64,000 nt of DNA from Pseudazoarcus sp963975885 (GCA_963975885.1 CAXBIS010000004.1:62001-126000); one strand, 5' to 3'. Counted from the stretch's first letter, positions 32,011 to 42,676 are shown. Made by a program: numbers and translations. The notes: generated by a model from the sequence alone, not told the origin.

Positions 32011-32330
32011 GCGACGTGATCAATGTGGAAGTCGCCTATGCGCTGCCGCACCGGCATGAAATCGTCAAGCTCGTGCTGCCGCAGGGCTCGACCGCCGGGG
32101 ATGCGGTAAAGGCCTCAGGCTTGCTCGAAAAATATCGGGAGATCGACCTGGACGGTGCGAACAAGCTCGGTATCTTCGCCAAGCTCACCAAGCCCGACAC
32201 CGAATTGCGCGATCGGGACCGGGTCGAAATCTACCGCCCGCTGATCGCCGACCCCAAGGCGGTGCGCAAGAAGCGCGCCGAAGAGGGCAAGGCGATGAAG
32301 AAGGGTGGGGGCGGAGCCGACGCGGACTGA
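32007..32330 (+). CDS. rnfH: RnfH/RatB-family ubiquitin-like protein
   Basis: Encodes 107 residues: VEVAYALPHRHEIVKLVLPQ, GSTAGDAVKASGLLEKYREI, LGIFAKLTKPDTELRDRDRV, EIYRPLIADPKAVRKKRAE. Beta-grasp fold without a C-terminal Gly-Gly; the last residues are Gly/Lys/Asp-rich. It is translationally coupled to ratA and of unknown function. It converges on a DUF4124 gene 13 bases away. Confidence 0.88.
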   Translation: MSDVINVEVAYALPHRHEIVKLVLPQGSTAGDAVKASGLLEKYREIDLDGANKLGIFAKLTKPDTELRDRDRVEIYRPLIADPKAVRKKRAEEGKAMKKGGGGADAD

Positions 32331-32343
32331 GAGTGACGCGCGT

Positions 32344-32892
32344 TCAGCGCCCGCTGCAGTTGGCGTCGATGAATTCCCGCATGCGGGCCACCTCTTGCGC
32401 GCGCGCCGCGTCATCGAGCACTTCGCGCTCGCCGCGCTCGTTGAAGCGCGCGATGCGCTGCCCGCCCTCAAGTGCGGTGAGCTGGTTGCGCGCTCGCTGG
32501 CAGTTCTCCGCCAACATTTGCTCGCGCTCTCGCTCGGCTTCCGCCTGTGCCTTTTCCGCCTGCGCCTTTTCGCGCTCGGCTCGCATGGCCTCGGCCGCCT
32601 CCTCGGCGGTCGATTGCTCCGCCCCGGATTCCTGCGTTTCGGCGGGTGGTGCCGACGGGCTATCCGGCTGCGCGTCGCTCATCTCGTCGTCGACGAATGA
32701 TTCCTCGTCGGCGGTGTCGGTCGCCGATGGCGCCGGGGCGGGCCCGCCACGCAACTGGGTGGCGGTAACCCCCGGAGGGGGCTGGTCGCCGAAATGCAGT
32801 CGACCGTCGGCGTCGCGCCACTTGTAGACCTGGGCGTGCGCGGTAGCGGCGATCAGAGCGCCCAAAGCGAGGGCGAGAGCGGGTTTGAGCAT
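32344..32892 (-). CDS. DUF4124 secreted protein with coiled coil
   Basis: Encodes 182 residues from ATG 32892 (GGAG six bases upstream; an earlier ATG at 32904 lacks a good site). Signal peptide (ALALALGALIAATAHA), then DUF4124: QVYKWRDADGRLHFGDQPPP. A low-complexity acidic linker (85-120) leads to a long Ala/Glu/Gln coiled coil (AEREKAQAEKAQAEAERERE) and a final domain with two Cys (NCQRARNQL, DANCSGR). DUF4124 is a small beta domain found in many secreted beta/gammaproteobacterial proteins; function unknown. The gene between rnfH and guaB is a familiar arrangement in Rhodocyclales (inference). Confidence 0.8.
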   Translation of the reverse strand: MLKPALALALGALIAATAHAQVYKWRDADGRLHFGDQPPPGVTATQLRGGPAPAPSATDTADEESFVDDEMSDAQPDSPSAPPAETQESGAEQSTAEEAAEAMRAEREKAQAEKAQAEAEREREQMLAENCQRARNQLTALEGGQRIARFNERGEREVLDDAARAQEVARMREFIDANCSGR

Positions 32893-32960
32893 GCAGTTCT
32901 CCATGGCCAATCTGCCGGTCCGGCGGGCCTCCCAGGCCACACGTGGGCGGGGCGGCTCTG

Positions 32961-32966
32961 TATAAT
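32961..32966 (+). promoter_or_regulatory. -10 element of guaB
   Basis: Exact TATAAT 28 bases upstream of the guaB start. No good -35 lies at the right distance, so an activator or a different -35 is likely. Confidence 0.45.
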
Positions 32967-32993
32967 AGGGTTTTGGCCGAAAGGAAAAAAGCC

Positions 32994-34454
32994 ATGCGCG
33001 TGATCCAGAAGGCGCTGACGTTCGACGACGTCCTTCTCGTCCCCGCCCATTCTAGTGTGTTGCCGCGCGACGTGAGTCTCGCGACGCAACTCACTCGCAA
33101 CATCCGCATCAACATTCCGCTGGTTTCGGCCGCGATGGATACCGTCACCGAGTCCCGCCTGGCGATCGCGCTGGCGCAGGAAGGCGGTATCGGCATCGTC
33201 CACAAGAATCTGCCGGTCAAGGGGCAGGCGGCGGAAGTAGCGCGTGTGAAGCGTCATGAAAGCGGGATCTTGAAGGATCCGATCTGTATTCCGCCGACGA
33301 TGAGCGTGCGCGACGTCGTTGCGCTCACGCGTCAGCACAAGTTCTCCGGCCTGCCAGTGGTCGAGGGCAAACGGGTCGTGGGCATCGTCACCAACCGCGA
33401 TCTGCGTTTCGAGAGCAACCTCGACCAGCCCGTGTCGGCGATCATGACCCCGGCCGAGCGCATGATCACGGTCAAGGAGGGCGCGAGCCTGGACGAGGCG
33501 CGCCACCTGATGCACAAGCACCGACTCGAGCGCGTGCTGGTCATCAACGACGACTGGGAACTGCGCGGCCTGATCACCGTCAAGGACATGCTCAAGTCCA
33601 CCGAGCACCCGTTTGCGGCCAAGGATGAACTCGGCCGTCTGCGCGTGGGTGCGGCCATCGGCGTAGGCGCCGGTACCGAGGAGCGTGCCGAGGCACTGGT
33701 CGAGGCGGGGGCGGACGTCATCGTCGTCGACACCGCCCATGGTCATGCTCAGGGTGTGCTCGAGCGTGTGCGCTGGGTCAAGAAGAACTTCCCCCATGTC
33801 GAAGTCGTCGGCGGCAACATCGCCACCGCTTCGGCCGCGCTGGCGCTGGTCGATTCGGGCGCGGACGCGGTCAAGGTCGGCATCGGTCCGGGTTCGATCT
33901 GCACCACGCGCATCATCGCCGGCGTGGGCATGCCGCAGGTCTCCGCCATAGACAATGTGTCCACTGCCCTGGCCGGCACCGGCGTGCCGATGATCGCCGA
34001 CGGCGGCATCCGCTTCTCGGGTGACATCTCCAAGGCGATTGCTGCGGGTGCCAATTGCGTGATGCTCGGCGGTCTGTTCGCCGGCACCGAGGAAGCTCCC
34101 GGCGAGACGGTGCTCTACCAGGGGCGCTCGTACAAGTCCTATCGCGGCATGGGTTCGCTGGGTGCGATGCAGCAGGGCGCGGCCGACCGCTATTTCCAGG
34201 ATCCGTCGGCCAACGCCGACAAGCTCGTGCCCGAGGGCATCGAGGGACGCGTGCCCTACAAGGGCTCGGTCTCGGCCGTGATCCACCAGCTTGTCGGCGG
34301 ACTGCGCGCGTCGATGGGCTATGTCGGCTGCAACGACATCGAAGAGATGCGTACCCGTTCCGAATTCGTCCAGATCACCGCCGCGGGCGTGCGCGAGTCG
34401 CACGTGCACGACGTGCAGATCACCAAGGAAGCACCGAACTACCACATCGATTGA
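32994..34454 (+). CDS. guaB: IMP dehydrogenase
   Basis: Encodes 486 residues. Barrel N-terminus (TFDDVLLVPAHSSVLPRDVS), a two-CBS insert (about 95-215; ICIPPTMSVRDVVALTRQHK, LRGLITVKDMLKSTEHPFA), catalytic loop GPGSICTTRIIAGVGMPQ with the nucleophile Cys303, GGIRFSGDISKAIAAGA, and the flap YKSYRGMGSLGAM. It oxidises IMP to XMP, the first step to GMP. guaA follows after 58 bases. Confidence 0.97.
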   Translation: MRVIQKALTFDDVLLVPAHSSVLPRDVSLATQLTRNIRINIPLVSAAMDTVTESRLAIALAQEGGIGIVHKNLPVKGQAAEVARVKRHESGILKDPICIPPTMSVRDVVALTRQHKFSGLPVVEGKRVVGIVTNRDLRFESNLDQPVSAIMTPAERMITVKEGASLDEARHLMHKHRLERVLVINDDWELRGLITVKDMLKSTEHPFAAKDELGRLRVGAAIGVGAGTEERAEALVEAGADVIVVDTAHGHAQGVLERVRWVKKNFPHVEVVGGNIATASAALALVDSGADAVKVGIGPGSICTTRIIAGVGMPQVSAIDNVSTALAGTGVPMIADGGIRFSGDISKAIAAGANCVMLGGLFAGTEEAPGETVLYQGRSYKSYRGMGSLGAMQQGAADRYFQDPSANADKLVPEGIEGRVPYKGSVSAVIHQLVGGLRASMGYVGCNDIEEMRTRSEFVQITAAGVRESHVHDVQITKEAPNYHID

Positions 34455-34474
34455 CGCGCACTGGGCGTCGTCCG

Positions 34475-34500
34475 GGCGGCTTCGGCCGCCTTTCTTCTTT
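34475..34500 (+). terminator. UUCG hairpin in the guaB-guaA gap
   Basis: GGCGGC-TTCG-GCCGCC followed by TTTCTTCTTT: a 6-bp stem with a stable UUCG tetraloop and a pyrimidine/T tract, 13 bases upstream of guaA. It may be an intrinsic terminator or attenuator that lowers guaA expression relative to guaB. Confidence 0.6.
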
Positions 34501-34512
34501 CCGAGTACCCGC

Positions 34513-36078
<1,566 letters not shown>

Positions 36079-36192
36079 TTCCTGGGGCGTTTCGCGTCCC
36101 GTGAATCGAAAGGATTGCGTTGTGACATGTGACTCGGGGCGCAGTCGGCGCGTGTCGATGGCACACTCTCGCGAGTGGCTCCCGGAGTGGCG

Positions 36193-38172
36193 ATGGACGA
36201 ACTCTGTGTCGTAACCGATTCATGCCGGCAATTCCTGCTCGCGGGCAAACCGGCCGATGCCCGTCGCCTGGCCGGGCGCGCGCTCACTTCCCATCCGGGA
36301 TCCGCCCGGCTGCGTCATCTGTATGCGACGGCCTGTCTGAGCATGAGCGACTGGGGCGAGGCCGAGACTGCACTGCGCGTTGTTCTCGCCCAGGATGCCG
36401 GGAATGCCCAGGCCTGGGATCACCTCGGCGTGGCGCTGCATCACCAGCGCCGTTACGGACTGGCGAAAGACGCCTTCGCGCGCAGCCTCACGCTTGCCGC
36501 CGGTGTTGCGACGACATGGTCGAACGCCGCATCCAACGCCTTTGACGGCGGCCTGTATACGGAGGCCTTGCGTTGCGCCGAGCGTGCGCTCGAACTCGAC
36601 GATGGTCTGGCCCCGGCGTGGCTCGGCAAGGGCAATGCCTTGCTCGCGCTGGCGCGCCCGCGCGAGGCCGCGGTTTGCCTGGAGCGTGCGGTGGACCTCC
36701 CCGGTGCCGGTCCGGCCGAGCGCAGCAGTCTGGCCATGGCCTGGTCGGAGTGCGGACGCGGCGACGAGGCCATCGAAATGCTCCAAGGCCTGCTCGACGC
36801 ACATCCCGAACAAGCCGACGCACGTCTCAATCTCGCGCTCATCCATTACCGCGCCGGGCGCGTGCGTGCGGCGCTCGACCTGTACCGCACGGCCATCGAC
36901 CAGAACCCGGACAACGCCGCAGCGTGGAGTGCGTGGCTGTTCGCGCTGACGCATTGCGACGACCTTGCGCCGGACGAGGTGTTCGCCGCGCACCGGCGCT
37001 TCGGCCAGCATTTCGCGTGTGCATCCGCGCGCTCGCGACGCCACGGGCATCTGTCGCGCGATCCGGAGCGGCGTCTGCGTGTCGGCTTCGTCTCCGGGGA
37101 CCTGCGCGAGCATCCGGTGGCGCGTTTCATCGCGCCTGTGTGGCGATTGCTGCGTGCGGCGGACTTTGAAATCGTCGCCTATCACGTCGCGCCGTTCGAG
37201 GATGGTGCCTCGGAAGAATTGTGCGCGCTGACCGATACGTGGCATTGCGTGCACGCCCTGGACGACGACGCACTGGCGCACCGCATCGAGGCGGATGCGA
37301 TCGACATCCTCTTCGACCTGTCGGGCCACACCGCCTACAACCGCCTGCCGGTGTTCGCGCGGCGACCCGCGCCGGTGCAGCTCTCGTGGATGGGCTATCC
37401 GGCGACGACGGGGCTGGAGGCAATCGACTACCGCCTGGTCAATGCTCATGCGCTGCCGCATGGCGAGGGAGAGGCGTGGTTCACCGAACGGCTGGTCCGG
37501 CTGCAGCAAGCCAATGCCTTCGAGCCACCGACGGACCTGCCGGCAGTGACGCCGCTGCCGGCGCGCGGACACGGTGCCGTGAGCTTTGCCAGCTTCGCCC
37601 GCATGGGCAAGGTCACGCCGGCATCGGTTGCGCTATGGAGCGCCGTACTGCGGGCGCTGCCGGCCTCGCGCATGATCATCGGCGGCGTGGACGAGGTCGG
37701 TGTGCGCGATCGCATCGCTGCGCTCTTCGAAGGCGAAGGCGTGCCGGCTGCGCGTATCGAATTCCGCCCGCGCATGTCGCGCGACGACTACCTGCGGGCG
37801 CATGCCGATGTCGACGTGCTGCTCGACACCACGCCGTATTCGGGCGGTACTTCGGCGAGCTACGGGCTGTGGATGGGCGTGCCCACCATCGCCTTCGCGC
37901 CGCCGGGCGGGCCGCTGAATCAGCGCCACGGTGCCGGCATGCTGGCCGAAGCCGGCTTGGCGGAGTGGGTCGCACACGACCCCGATGCCTTCGTCGAGCG
38001 TGCCGTGCGCGCCTGCGCCGATCTGCCTGCGCTGGAGGCGCTGCGCCACGGCTTGCGCGCGCGAATGCTGGCCTTGCGCGCGCGTCAGTCGCGCGACGAC
38101 GAGCTGCCCGTCATCCTGCGCCGCATGTGGCGCGCCTGGTGTTCGGGTGACATGTTCGAGGAGCAGCCATGA
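36193..38172 (+). CDS. TPR protein with O-GlcNAc-transferase-type (GT41) domain
   Basis: Encodes 659 residues; ATG 36193 is preferred because GGAG lies five bases upstream. Residues 1-270 form TPR repeats (AQAWDHLGVALHHQRRYGLA, ADARLNLALIHYRAGRVRAA). The rest is a GT41-type domain: LRVGFVSGDLREHPVARFI, DILFDLSGHTAYNRLPVFAR, APVQLSWMGYPATTGLEAID, FARMGKVTPASVALWSAVLR, and DVLLDTTPYSGGTSASYGLW-MGVP. Bacterial members glycosylate proteins such as adhesins or flagellins. It overlaps the next gene by four bases, forming a two-gene unit after guaA. Target protein unknown. Confidence 0.88.
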   Translation: MDELCVVTDSCRQFLLAGKPADARRLAGRALTSHPGSARLRHLYATACLSMSDWGEAETALRVVLAQDAGNAQAWDHLGVALHHQRRYGLAKDAFARSLTLAAGVATTWSNAASNAFDGGLYTEALRCAERALELDDGLAPAWLGKGNALLALARPREAAVCLERAVDLPGAGPAERSSLAMAWSECGRGDEAIEMLQGLLDAHPEQADARLNLALIHYRAGRVRAALDLYRTAIDQNPDNAAAWSAWLFALTHCDDLAPDEVFAAHRRFGQHFACASARSRRHGHLSRDPERRLRVGFVSGDLREHPVARFIAPVWRLLRAADFEIVAYHVAPFEDGASEELCALTDTWHCVHALDDDALAHRIEADAIDILFDLSGHTAYNRLPVFARRPAPVQLSWMGYPATTGLEAIDYRLVNAHALPHGEGEAWFTERLVRLQQANAFEPPTDLPAVTPLPARGHGAVSFASFARMGKVTPASVALWSAVLRALPASRMIIGGVDEVGVRDRIAALFEGEGVPAARIEFRPRMSRDDYLRAHADVDVLLDTTPYSGGTSASYGLWMGVPTIAFAPPGGPLNQRHGAGMLAEAGLAEWVAHDPDAFVERAVRACADLPALEALRHGLRARMLALRARQSRDDELPVILRRMWRAWCSGDMFEEQP

Positions 38173-39086
38173 GCTTCGCCGGCTACGCTTCCGAGGCCTA
38201 CGCACGCGCCCTGTCGTTCGCCGGCGAGCCCCTGCATCTGCCCGCCTGTGGCGGCTGGGTGCTGCGCCGCGCCATCCCCGGCACGCCGTACTTCGACGCG
38301 ATGGGGCCGTATCCGCTCTTCGCTTGCAGGGACTGGAGCCGTCTCGGCGAGGACCTCGCAGCGCTCAAGCGCAGCGGCCTGGTCTCGCTCACGCTGGTGG
38401 CCGATCCGTTCGCGCCACTGACGGCGGCCGGCGTGACCGGGTGCTTCGATCTGGCGCGACCGTTCAAACGTCATTTCGTCGCGCGGCTGGGGGGCGATGT
38501 GAAGCAGATCGCGACACCGCATCACCTGCGCAACGCACGTCGCGGCTTGCGGCGGGTTCAGGTGAACGTGGTCGAAGACCCGTCCAGTCATCTGGATAAC
38601 TGGGTCGGGCTCTATGGAGAGCTGGTCGCACGCAAGGGCGTCGCGGATCTGCGTCGGTTCAATCGTGAATCATTCCGCCAGCTCCTCGCGATGGACGATC
38701 TCGTCATGCTGCGGGCCAGCAGGGAAGAGCACAGCATTGGCTATCGTCTGTTCATACAGCAGGGCGACACCGCGTACTGCCATCTGTCGGCCTATTCCAG
38801 GGATGGCTATCGCGATGGGGTTTCCTATGCGCTGAGCCGTTCGGCCATCGACCATTTTGCGCGGACGCTGACGTGCATCGACTGGGGCGGCGGCGTTGGT
38901 GCGCCGGACGCCGCAAACGACGGTCTCGCCGCCTTCAAGGCCGGCTGGTCCAACGACTCGGTCGACTCCTGGCTGCTGGGCGCGATCCTCGACGCGGGAC
39001 GGTACGCGCAGCTTTCTCGTGCCGTGCCCGCGACGCAGTATTTTCCCGCCTACCGCCACGGGGAGTTCGGACAAGGCGCTCGGTGA
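38169..39086 (+). CDS. GNAT/FemAB-like acyltransferase, unknown
   Basis: Encodes 305 residues, coupled by ATGA to the GT41-type gene. The second half has a GNAT/FemAB-like arrangement (LYGELVARKGVADLRRFNRE, MLRASREEHSIGYRLFIQQG, YCHLSAYSRDGYRDGVSYAL, CIDWGGGVG...AFKAGWSND), similar to proteins that add an acyl or aminoacyl group using CoA or tRNA donors. The first half (RALSFAGEPLHLPACGGWVL) resembles no domain I can name. Coupling suggests it acts on the same protein or glycan as the glycosyltransferase. Function not established. Confidence 0.6.
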   Translation: MSFAGYASEAYARALSFAGEPLHLPACGGWVLRRAIPGTPYFDAMGPYPLFACRDWSRLGEDLAALKRSGLVSLTLVADPFAPLTAAGVTGCFDLARPFKRHFVARLGGDVKQIATPHHLRNARRGLRRVQVNVVEDPSSHLDNWVGLYGELVARKGVADLRRFNRESFRQLLAMDDLVMLRASREEHSIGYRLFIQQGDTAYCHLSAYSRDGYRDGVSYALSRSAIDHFARTLTCIDWGGGVGAPDAANDGLAAFKAGWSNDSVDSWLLGAILDAGRYAQLSRAVPATQYFPAYRHGEFGQGAR

Positions 39087-39089
39087 GGT

Positions 39090-39245
39090 CTATCGCATGT
39101 GGATGCTGCCGATGCCGAACAGGCCCATCACGCCGACCAGGATCAGGTAGAGCGCGACGATGTAGTTGAGCAGGCGGGGCATCACCAGGATCAGGATGCC
39201 GGCGATCAGGGCGACGAGCGGCGCCAGCGCGATGTTCAGGTTCAT
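39090..39245 (-). CDS. DUF3096-like small membrane protein
   Basis: Encodes 51 residues: MNLNIALAPLVALIAGILIL, then VMPRLLNYIVALYLILVGVM and a short tail GLFGIGSIHMR. Two helices. The PRLLNYIVA core fits DUF3096, a very small membrane family of unknown role. It faces the GNAT/FemAB-like gene with only three bases between the stops. Confidence 0.8.
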   Translation of the reverse strand: MNLNIALAPLVALIAGILILVMPRLLNYIVALYLILVGVMGLFGIGSIHMR

Positions 39246-39377
39246 GAGTGCTCTCCGTGAGGTCGAGCGTTGATTCTGGTGGCATGCGGCCTCGCGGTCA
39301 ATTCGGCTTGTTTTCTGCGTGTTTCGGTGCGTACGGGTAAGATCGGCCGGTCATTTTTTGGAACAGCCGGGTAGTTC

Positions 39378-40733
39378 ATGTCCGATACCGAGCGAAAGTC
39401 CTTCGCCGCGAGCGATTCCCCGCATCATCCCGTGTGGATGGAATCGCTCTACGAGCGTCTCGCGGAGGATGACGAGGGCCGCGTGTGCAAGGCCATCAGC
39501 GACGAGGCCTGTCGCGAATCGCCGGGCAACTTCGTGCGCACGCTGGTCGCCAACGCGTTGTCGAACGTGTCGGACCGCATCGCCAGCGCCAAGACCACGC
39601 TGCCGTGGATTCTCGGCGCGCTCGGGGCGCCGGCCGGGTGTCTGAGCCTGCTGGTGCCGATCCGCGAGTCGGGTTCGATGCTGCCGCAGATGTTCATCGG
39701 TGCGGCAGTGCGCCGGCTTGTCGTGCGCAAATGGGTGTGGGCCGGCGGTGGCGCGGTGCAGGCGGCGTGTCTTGCGGCCATGGCGGCGGTTGCGCTCACC
39801 CTCGACGGTCTCGCTGCGGGGCTCGCGATCCTGGCGCTGCTGGTGCTGTTCAGTCTCGCGCGCGGGGCCTGTTCGGTGGCCTACAAGGACGTACTCGGCA
39901 AGACCATTCCCAAGACCCGGCGTGGTCGCCTTTCCGGCTGGATCAGTTCCTTCGCCGGCTTTGCGACCATGGCCACCGGCGGCGTGCTCACGCTGCTGCC
40001 CGATTCCGACGGCCTGGGGCTGTACGCCGGCCTGCTGCTGGTCGCGGCCGGGCTGTGGCTGGCCGCTGCCGGAGCGTATTCGCGCATCGTCGAATATCCG
40101 GGCGCGACCGAAGGCGGTGCCAACGGCTTCACCGAGGCCATGGCCAGGCTCTCGTTGCTGCGCAGTGACGCGCCTTTCCGGCGTTTCGTCGTGGCGCGTG
40201 CACTGGCCATGGGCTCGGGGCTGGCCGCGCCGTTCTATGTCGCGCTGGCGCGCGACGAACTGGGCAGCGCGGCGGCGCTGCTGGGCATCTTCATCGCCGT
40301 CGAAGGGCTGGCGGCGCTGGTCAGCTCGCCCATCTGGGGACGCTGGTCGGATCGCTCCAGCCGTCTGGTGTTCTCCGCCGCATGCGCGCTGGCCGGCGTG
40401 CTGTCGATCGCGGTCGCGGCCTGGTCATGGGCGGATCTGCCGACAGCTGCCGCCCAGTGGTTCTATCCGTTGGCTTTCTTCGGGCTGGGCGTGGCGCATG
40501 CCGGCGTGCGACTGGGTCGCAAGACCTATCTGGTCGACATGGCCGAAGGCAATCTGCGCACCGACTACGTGGCGGTGAGCAACAGCGTGATCGGCCTGCT
40601 GCTGCTCGCCACCGGCGTGGTCGGCGCGATCGCCGCCGCTTTCTCTGTCGAGGCCACGGTGGTGCTGCTCGGCGTGGCCGGGCTGGTCGGCGCGGTCATC
40701 GGCCTGAAGCTGCGCGAAGTGTCCGAGGGCTGA
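39378..40733 (+). CDS. MFS transporter
   Basis: Encodes 451 residues with about 11-12 helices and a long cytosolic N-terminus (1-75) rich in charged residues. MFS features include GAPAGCLSLLVPIRESGSML, LGKTIPKTRRGRLSGWISSF (the charged loop-2-like motif after a helix), SSPIWGRWSDRSSRLVFSAA, and GVAHAGVRLGRKTYLVDMAE. The GRWSDRSSR loop is a typical MFS signature. No substrate can be assigned. Its stop abuts the ArsR-rhodanese stop on the opposite strand. Confidence 0.78.
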   Translation: MSDTERKSFAASDSPHHPVWMESLYERLAEDDEGRVCKAISDEACRESPGNFVRTLVANALSNVSDRIASAKTTLPWILGALGAPAGCLSLLVPIRESGSMLPQMFIGAAVRRLVVRKWVWAGGGAVQAACLAAMAAVALTLDGLAAGLAILALLVLFSLARGACSVAYKDVLGKTIPKTRRGRLSGWISSFAGFATMATGGVLTLLPDSDGLGLYAGLLLVAAGLWLAAAGAYSRIVEYPGATEGGANGFTEAMARLSLLRSDAPFRRFVVARALAMGSGLAAPFYVALARDELGSAAALLGIFIAVEGLAALVSSPIWGRWSDRSSRLVFSAACALAGVLSIAVAAWSWADLPTAAAQWFYPLAFFGLGVAHAGVRLGRKTYLVDMAEGNLRTDYVAVSNSVIGLLLLATGVVGAIAAAFSVEATVVLLGVAGLVGAVIGLKLREVSEG

Positions 40734-41405
40734 TCAGGTCCTGGCGTTGCGCTCGACCGGCAGGCCGGCAGCTTGCCATTCAGCTACGCCGTCGCTGATC
40801 TTGCGTACGCGGTAGCCGCGCGCGGTGAGCAACTGCACCGCCTCATCCGAGAGCAGGCAGAACGGGCCGCGGCAGTAGGCGACGATGTCGCGCTCGCGCG
40901 GCAGTTCATGCAGACGGCGTTCCAGCTCGGTCAGCGGCATCGAGCGCGCGAAGGGCAGGTGGGCGGCCTGATATTCGCTCTGCGGGCGCACGTCGATCAC
41001 CACCACGTCGCCGCGCCGCGCGCGCTCGAGCAGTTCGGAACGACCGAAGTGCTGCAGCGTATCGGGTGCGGCCATCATCCGGCCGAGTGCCACGCGCAGC
41101 TCGACCAGGTGTTCCTCGGCGACCTCGCGCAGCTTCACCGTCAGGCCGCCCACATCTTCGCCGGCCAGCCGATAGAACACGTGCTTGCCGTCACGACGGG
41201 CCAGCACCAGACGCGCGTCGCGCAAGGCCTTCAGATGTGCGCTGGCGAGCTTCATCGTGATGCCCAGTTCCAGCGCCAGCGAGTCCACGCTCTTCTCGCC
41301 CTGGGCGAGCATTTCGAGCATCTCCAGGCGTTTGGGGCTGGACACCGCCTTGCCGATGCGGGCGACCTGCTCGTACAGCAGATCCTTGGTCGTGCGTGCA
41401 TTCAT
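40734..41405 (-). CDS. ArsR-family regulator with C-terminal rhodanese domain
   Basis: Encodes 223 residues. An ArsR winged helix (MNARTTKDLLYEQVARIGKA, GEKSVDSLALELGITMKLAS, AHLKALRDARLVLARRDGKH) lacks the usual metal-binding Cys pair. The C-terminal rhodanese domain has the active Cys in VAYCRGPFCLLSDEAVQLLT, after DVRPQSEYQAAHLPFARSMP. This fusion usually regulates a linked MFS exporter in response to reactive sulfur or another thiol-active compound. Its start overlaps the MFS stop (41402-41405). Two matching palindromes lie upstream of the operon. Confidence 0.9.
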   Translation of the reverse strand: MNARTTKDLLYEQVARIGKAVSSPKRLEMLEMLAQGEKSVDSLALELGITMKLASAHLKALRDARLVLARRDGKHVFYRLAGEDVGGLTVKLREVAEEHLVELRVALGRMMAAPDTLQHFGRSELLERARRGDVVVIDVRPQSEYQAAHLPFARSMPLTELERRLHELPRERDIVAYCRGPFCLLSDEAVQLLTARGYRVRKISDGVAEWQAAGLPVERNART

Positions 41406-42622
41406 CGGGCGTCTCCCGCAGCCTCCGCGGCGCGGGCCGCGCGTGGTGCGATCGGCCCGCCCAGCCACAGTGCCGCCACCGCCACCAGAATGATCAGCGG
41501 CAGCATGGCCAGATTCAGCGTGGCCCAGCCGGCAAGGTGCAGCAGCTTGCCGGCGAGCAGCGCGCCCAGCGTGACCAGCGAGAAGATCAGCAGGTCGTTG
41601 ATGCCCTGGACCTTGCCGCGTTCGGCCTCGGAGTGGGCGGTGGTGAGCAGGGCGCTGCCGCCGATGAAGAGAAAGTTCCAGCCGATGCCGAGCAGCACCA
41701 GTGCGATCCAGAACAGCACCAGCGTGCCGCCCAGCGCAGCGGTGAGCGCCGATGCGCCGAGCAGCATGCATCCGGCCAGCAGGATGCGGGCATGGCCGAA
41801 GCGTGCGATCAGGCTGCCGGTGAAGAACGAAGGCGCGAACATGCCCAGCACGTGCCACTGCATGATGAAAGCCACGTCACCGAGTTCGAAGCCGGCGCTG
41901 CGCATGGCCAGCGGTGTGGCGGTCATCACCACGATCATGATCGCGTAGCCACTGGCCGCAGCCAGCGCCGCGACGATGAAACGCTTGCCGCGCGCGATCT
42001 CGGTCATCGGCCGTTGCGGGTCGCCGGCACGCGGTTCGCCCGAGGTGGGCACGCGCAGGAATGCCAGCAGACCGATGGACAGCAGCGCCAGCAGCGCGAT
42101 CACCAGATACGGGCCGCCGGACGGCGCAGCCGCGATCCAGTCCGAGGCGGCGTTGGCGTTCCACGGGCCGAGGAAGGCCGCGACCACGCCGCCGGCCATC
42201 ACGAACGACATGGCGCGTGGTCGAAAGGCCGTGCTGGCGACGTCGGCCGCAGCGAAGCGGTAGTACATCGCGAAGCCCTGGTACAGGCCGAGAAAGAGAT
42301 TGCCCAGACAGAACAGCCAGAACGATCCCAGCGCCACTGCGCCAAAGGCCAGCAGTCCGCCACCGATGCCGCCGATACCCGCGCCGGTGATGAAACCGGC
42401 GCGCCGCCCAACGCGCTTCATGTAGAGCGAGGCCGGCAGCGTGGATACCACCGTGCCGAGCATCATCATCGCGATCGGCAGCGTCGCCAGGCCGGGGTCC
42501 GGACCCAGCGCGCGCCCGACGAGGCCGCTGAGCGTCATCACGGTGATCGAGGCCACCATGAACAGCGTCTGGCCGATCACCAGGATGGCCACATTGAGTC
42601 TTTCGGTCGCGGTCGGGGTCAT
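41402..42622 (-). CDS. MFS transporter paired with ArsR-rhodanese regulator
   Basis: Encodes 406 residues with twelve predicted helices: TLFMVASITVMTLSGLVGRA, STLPASLYMKRVGRRAGFIT (loop-2 motif), LGNLFLGLYQGFAMYYRFAA, FRPRAMSFVMAGGVVAAFLG, and TTAHSEAERGKVQGINDLLI. MFS members next to ArsR-rhodanese genes are thought to export sulfur compounds or toxic organics. Its -10-like TATGAT on the minus strand (42657-42652) touches palindrome 1. Translationally coupled to the regulator. Confidence 0.85.
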   Translation of the reverse strand: MTPTATERLNVAILVIGQTLFMVASITVMTLSGLVGRALGPDPGLATLPIAMMMLGTVVSTLPASLYMKRVGRRAGFITGAGIGGIGGGLLAFGAVALGSFWLFCLGNLFLGLYQGFAMYYRFAAADVASTAFRPRAMSFVMAGGVVAAFLGPWNANAASDWIAAAPSGGPYLVIALLALLSIGLLAFLRVPTSGEPRAGDPQRPMTEIARGKRFIVAALAAASGYAIMIVVMTATPLAMRSAGFELGDVAFIMQWHVLGMFAPSFFTGSLIARFGHARILLAGCMLLGASALTAALGGTLVLFWIALVLLGIGWNFLFIGGSALLTTAHSEAERGKVQGINDLLIFSLVTLGALLAGKLLHLAGWATLNLAMLPLIILVAVAALWLGGPIAPRAARAAEAAGDAR

Positions 42623-42656
42623 AGGAGCAGGTCCGGGCTTGATCTGATCGGATCAT

Positions 42657-42676
42657 ACTCCAGTAAGTGTTGGAGT
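42657..42676. promoter_or_regulatory. Palindromic operator 1
   Basis: ACTCCA-N8-TGGAGT, perfect 6-bp inverted repeat, within the longer match ATACTCCAGTAAGTGTTGG (then AGTGT). It overlaps the putative -10 of the MFS/ArsR-rhodanese operon and repeats at 42818-42837 with the same spacing. Confidence 0.65.

Noticed and set aside
39378..42622. The two MFS genes as one tandem duplicated pair
   Set aside because: They are on opposite strands, share little sequence and differ in length and N-terminus.
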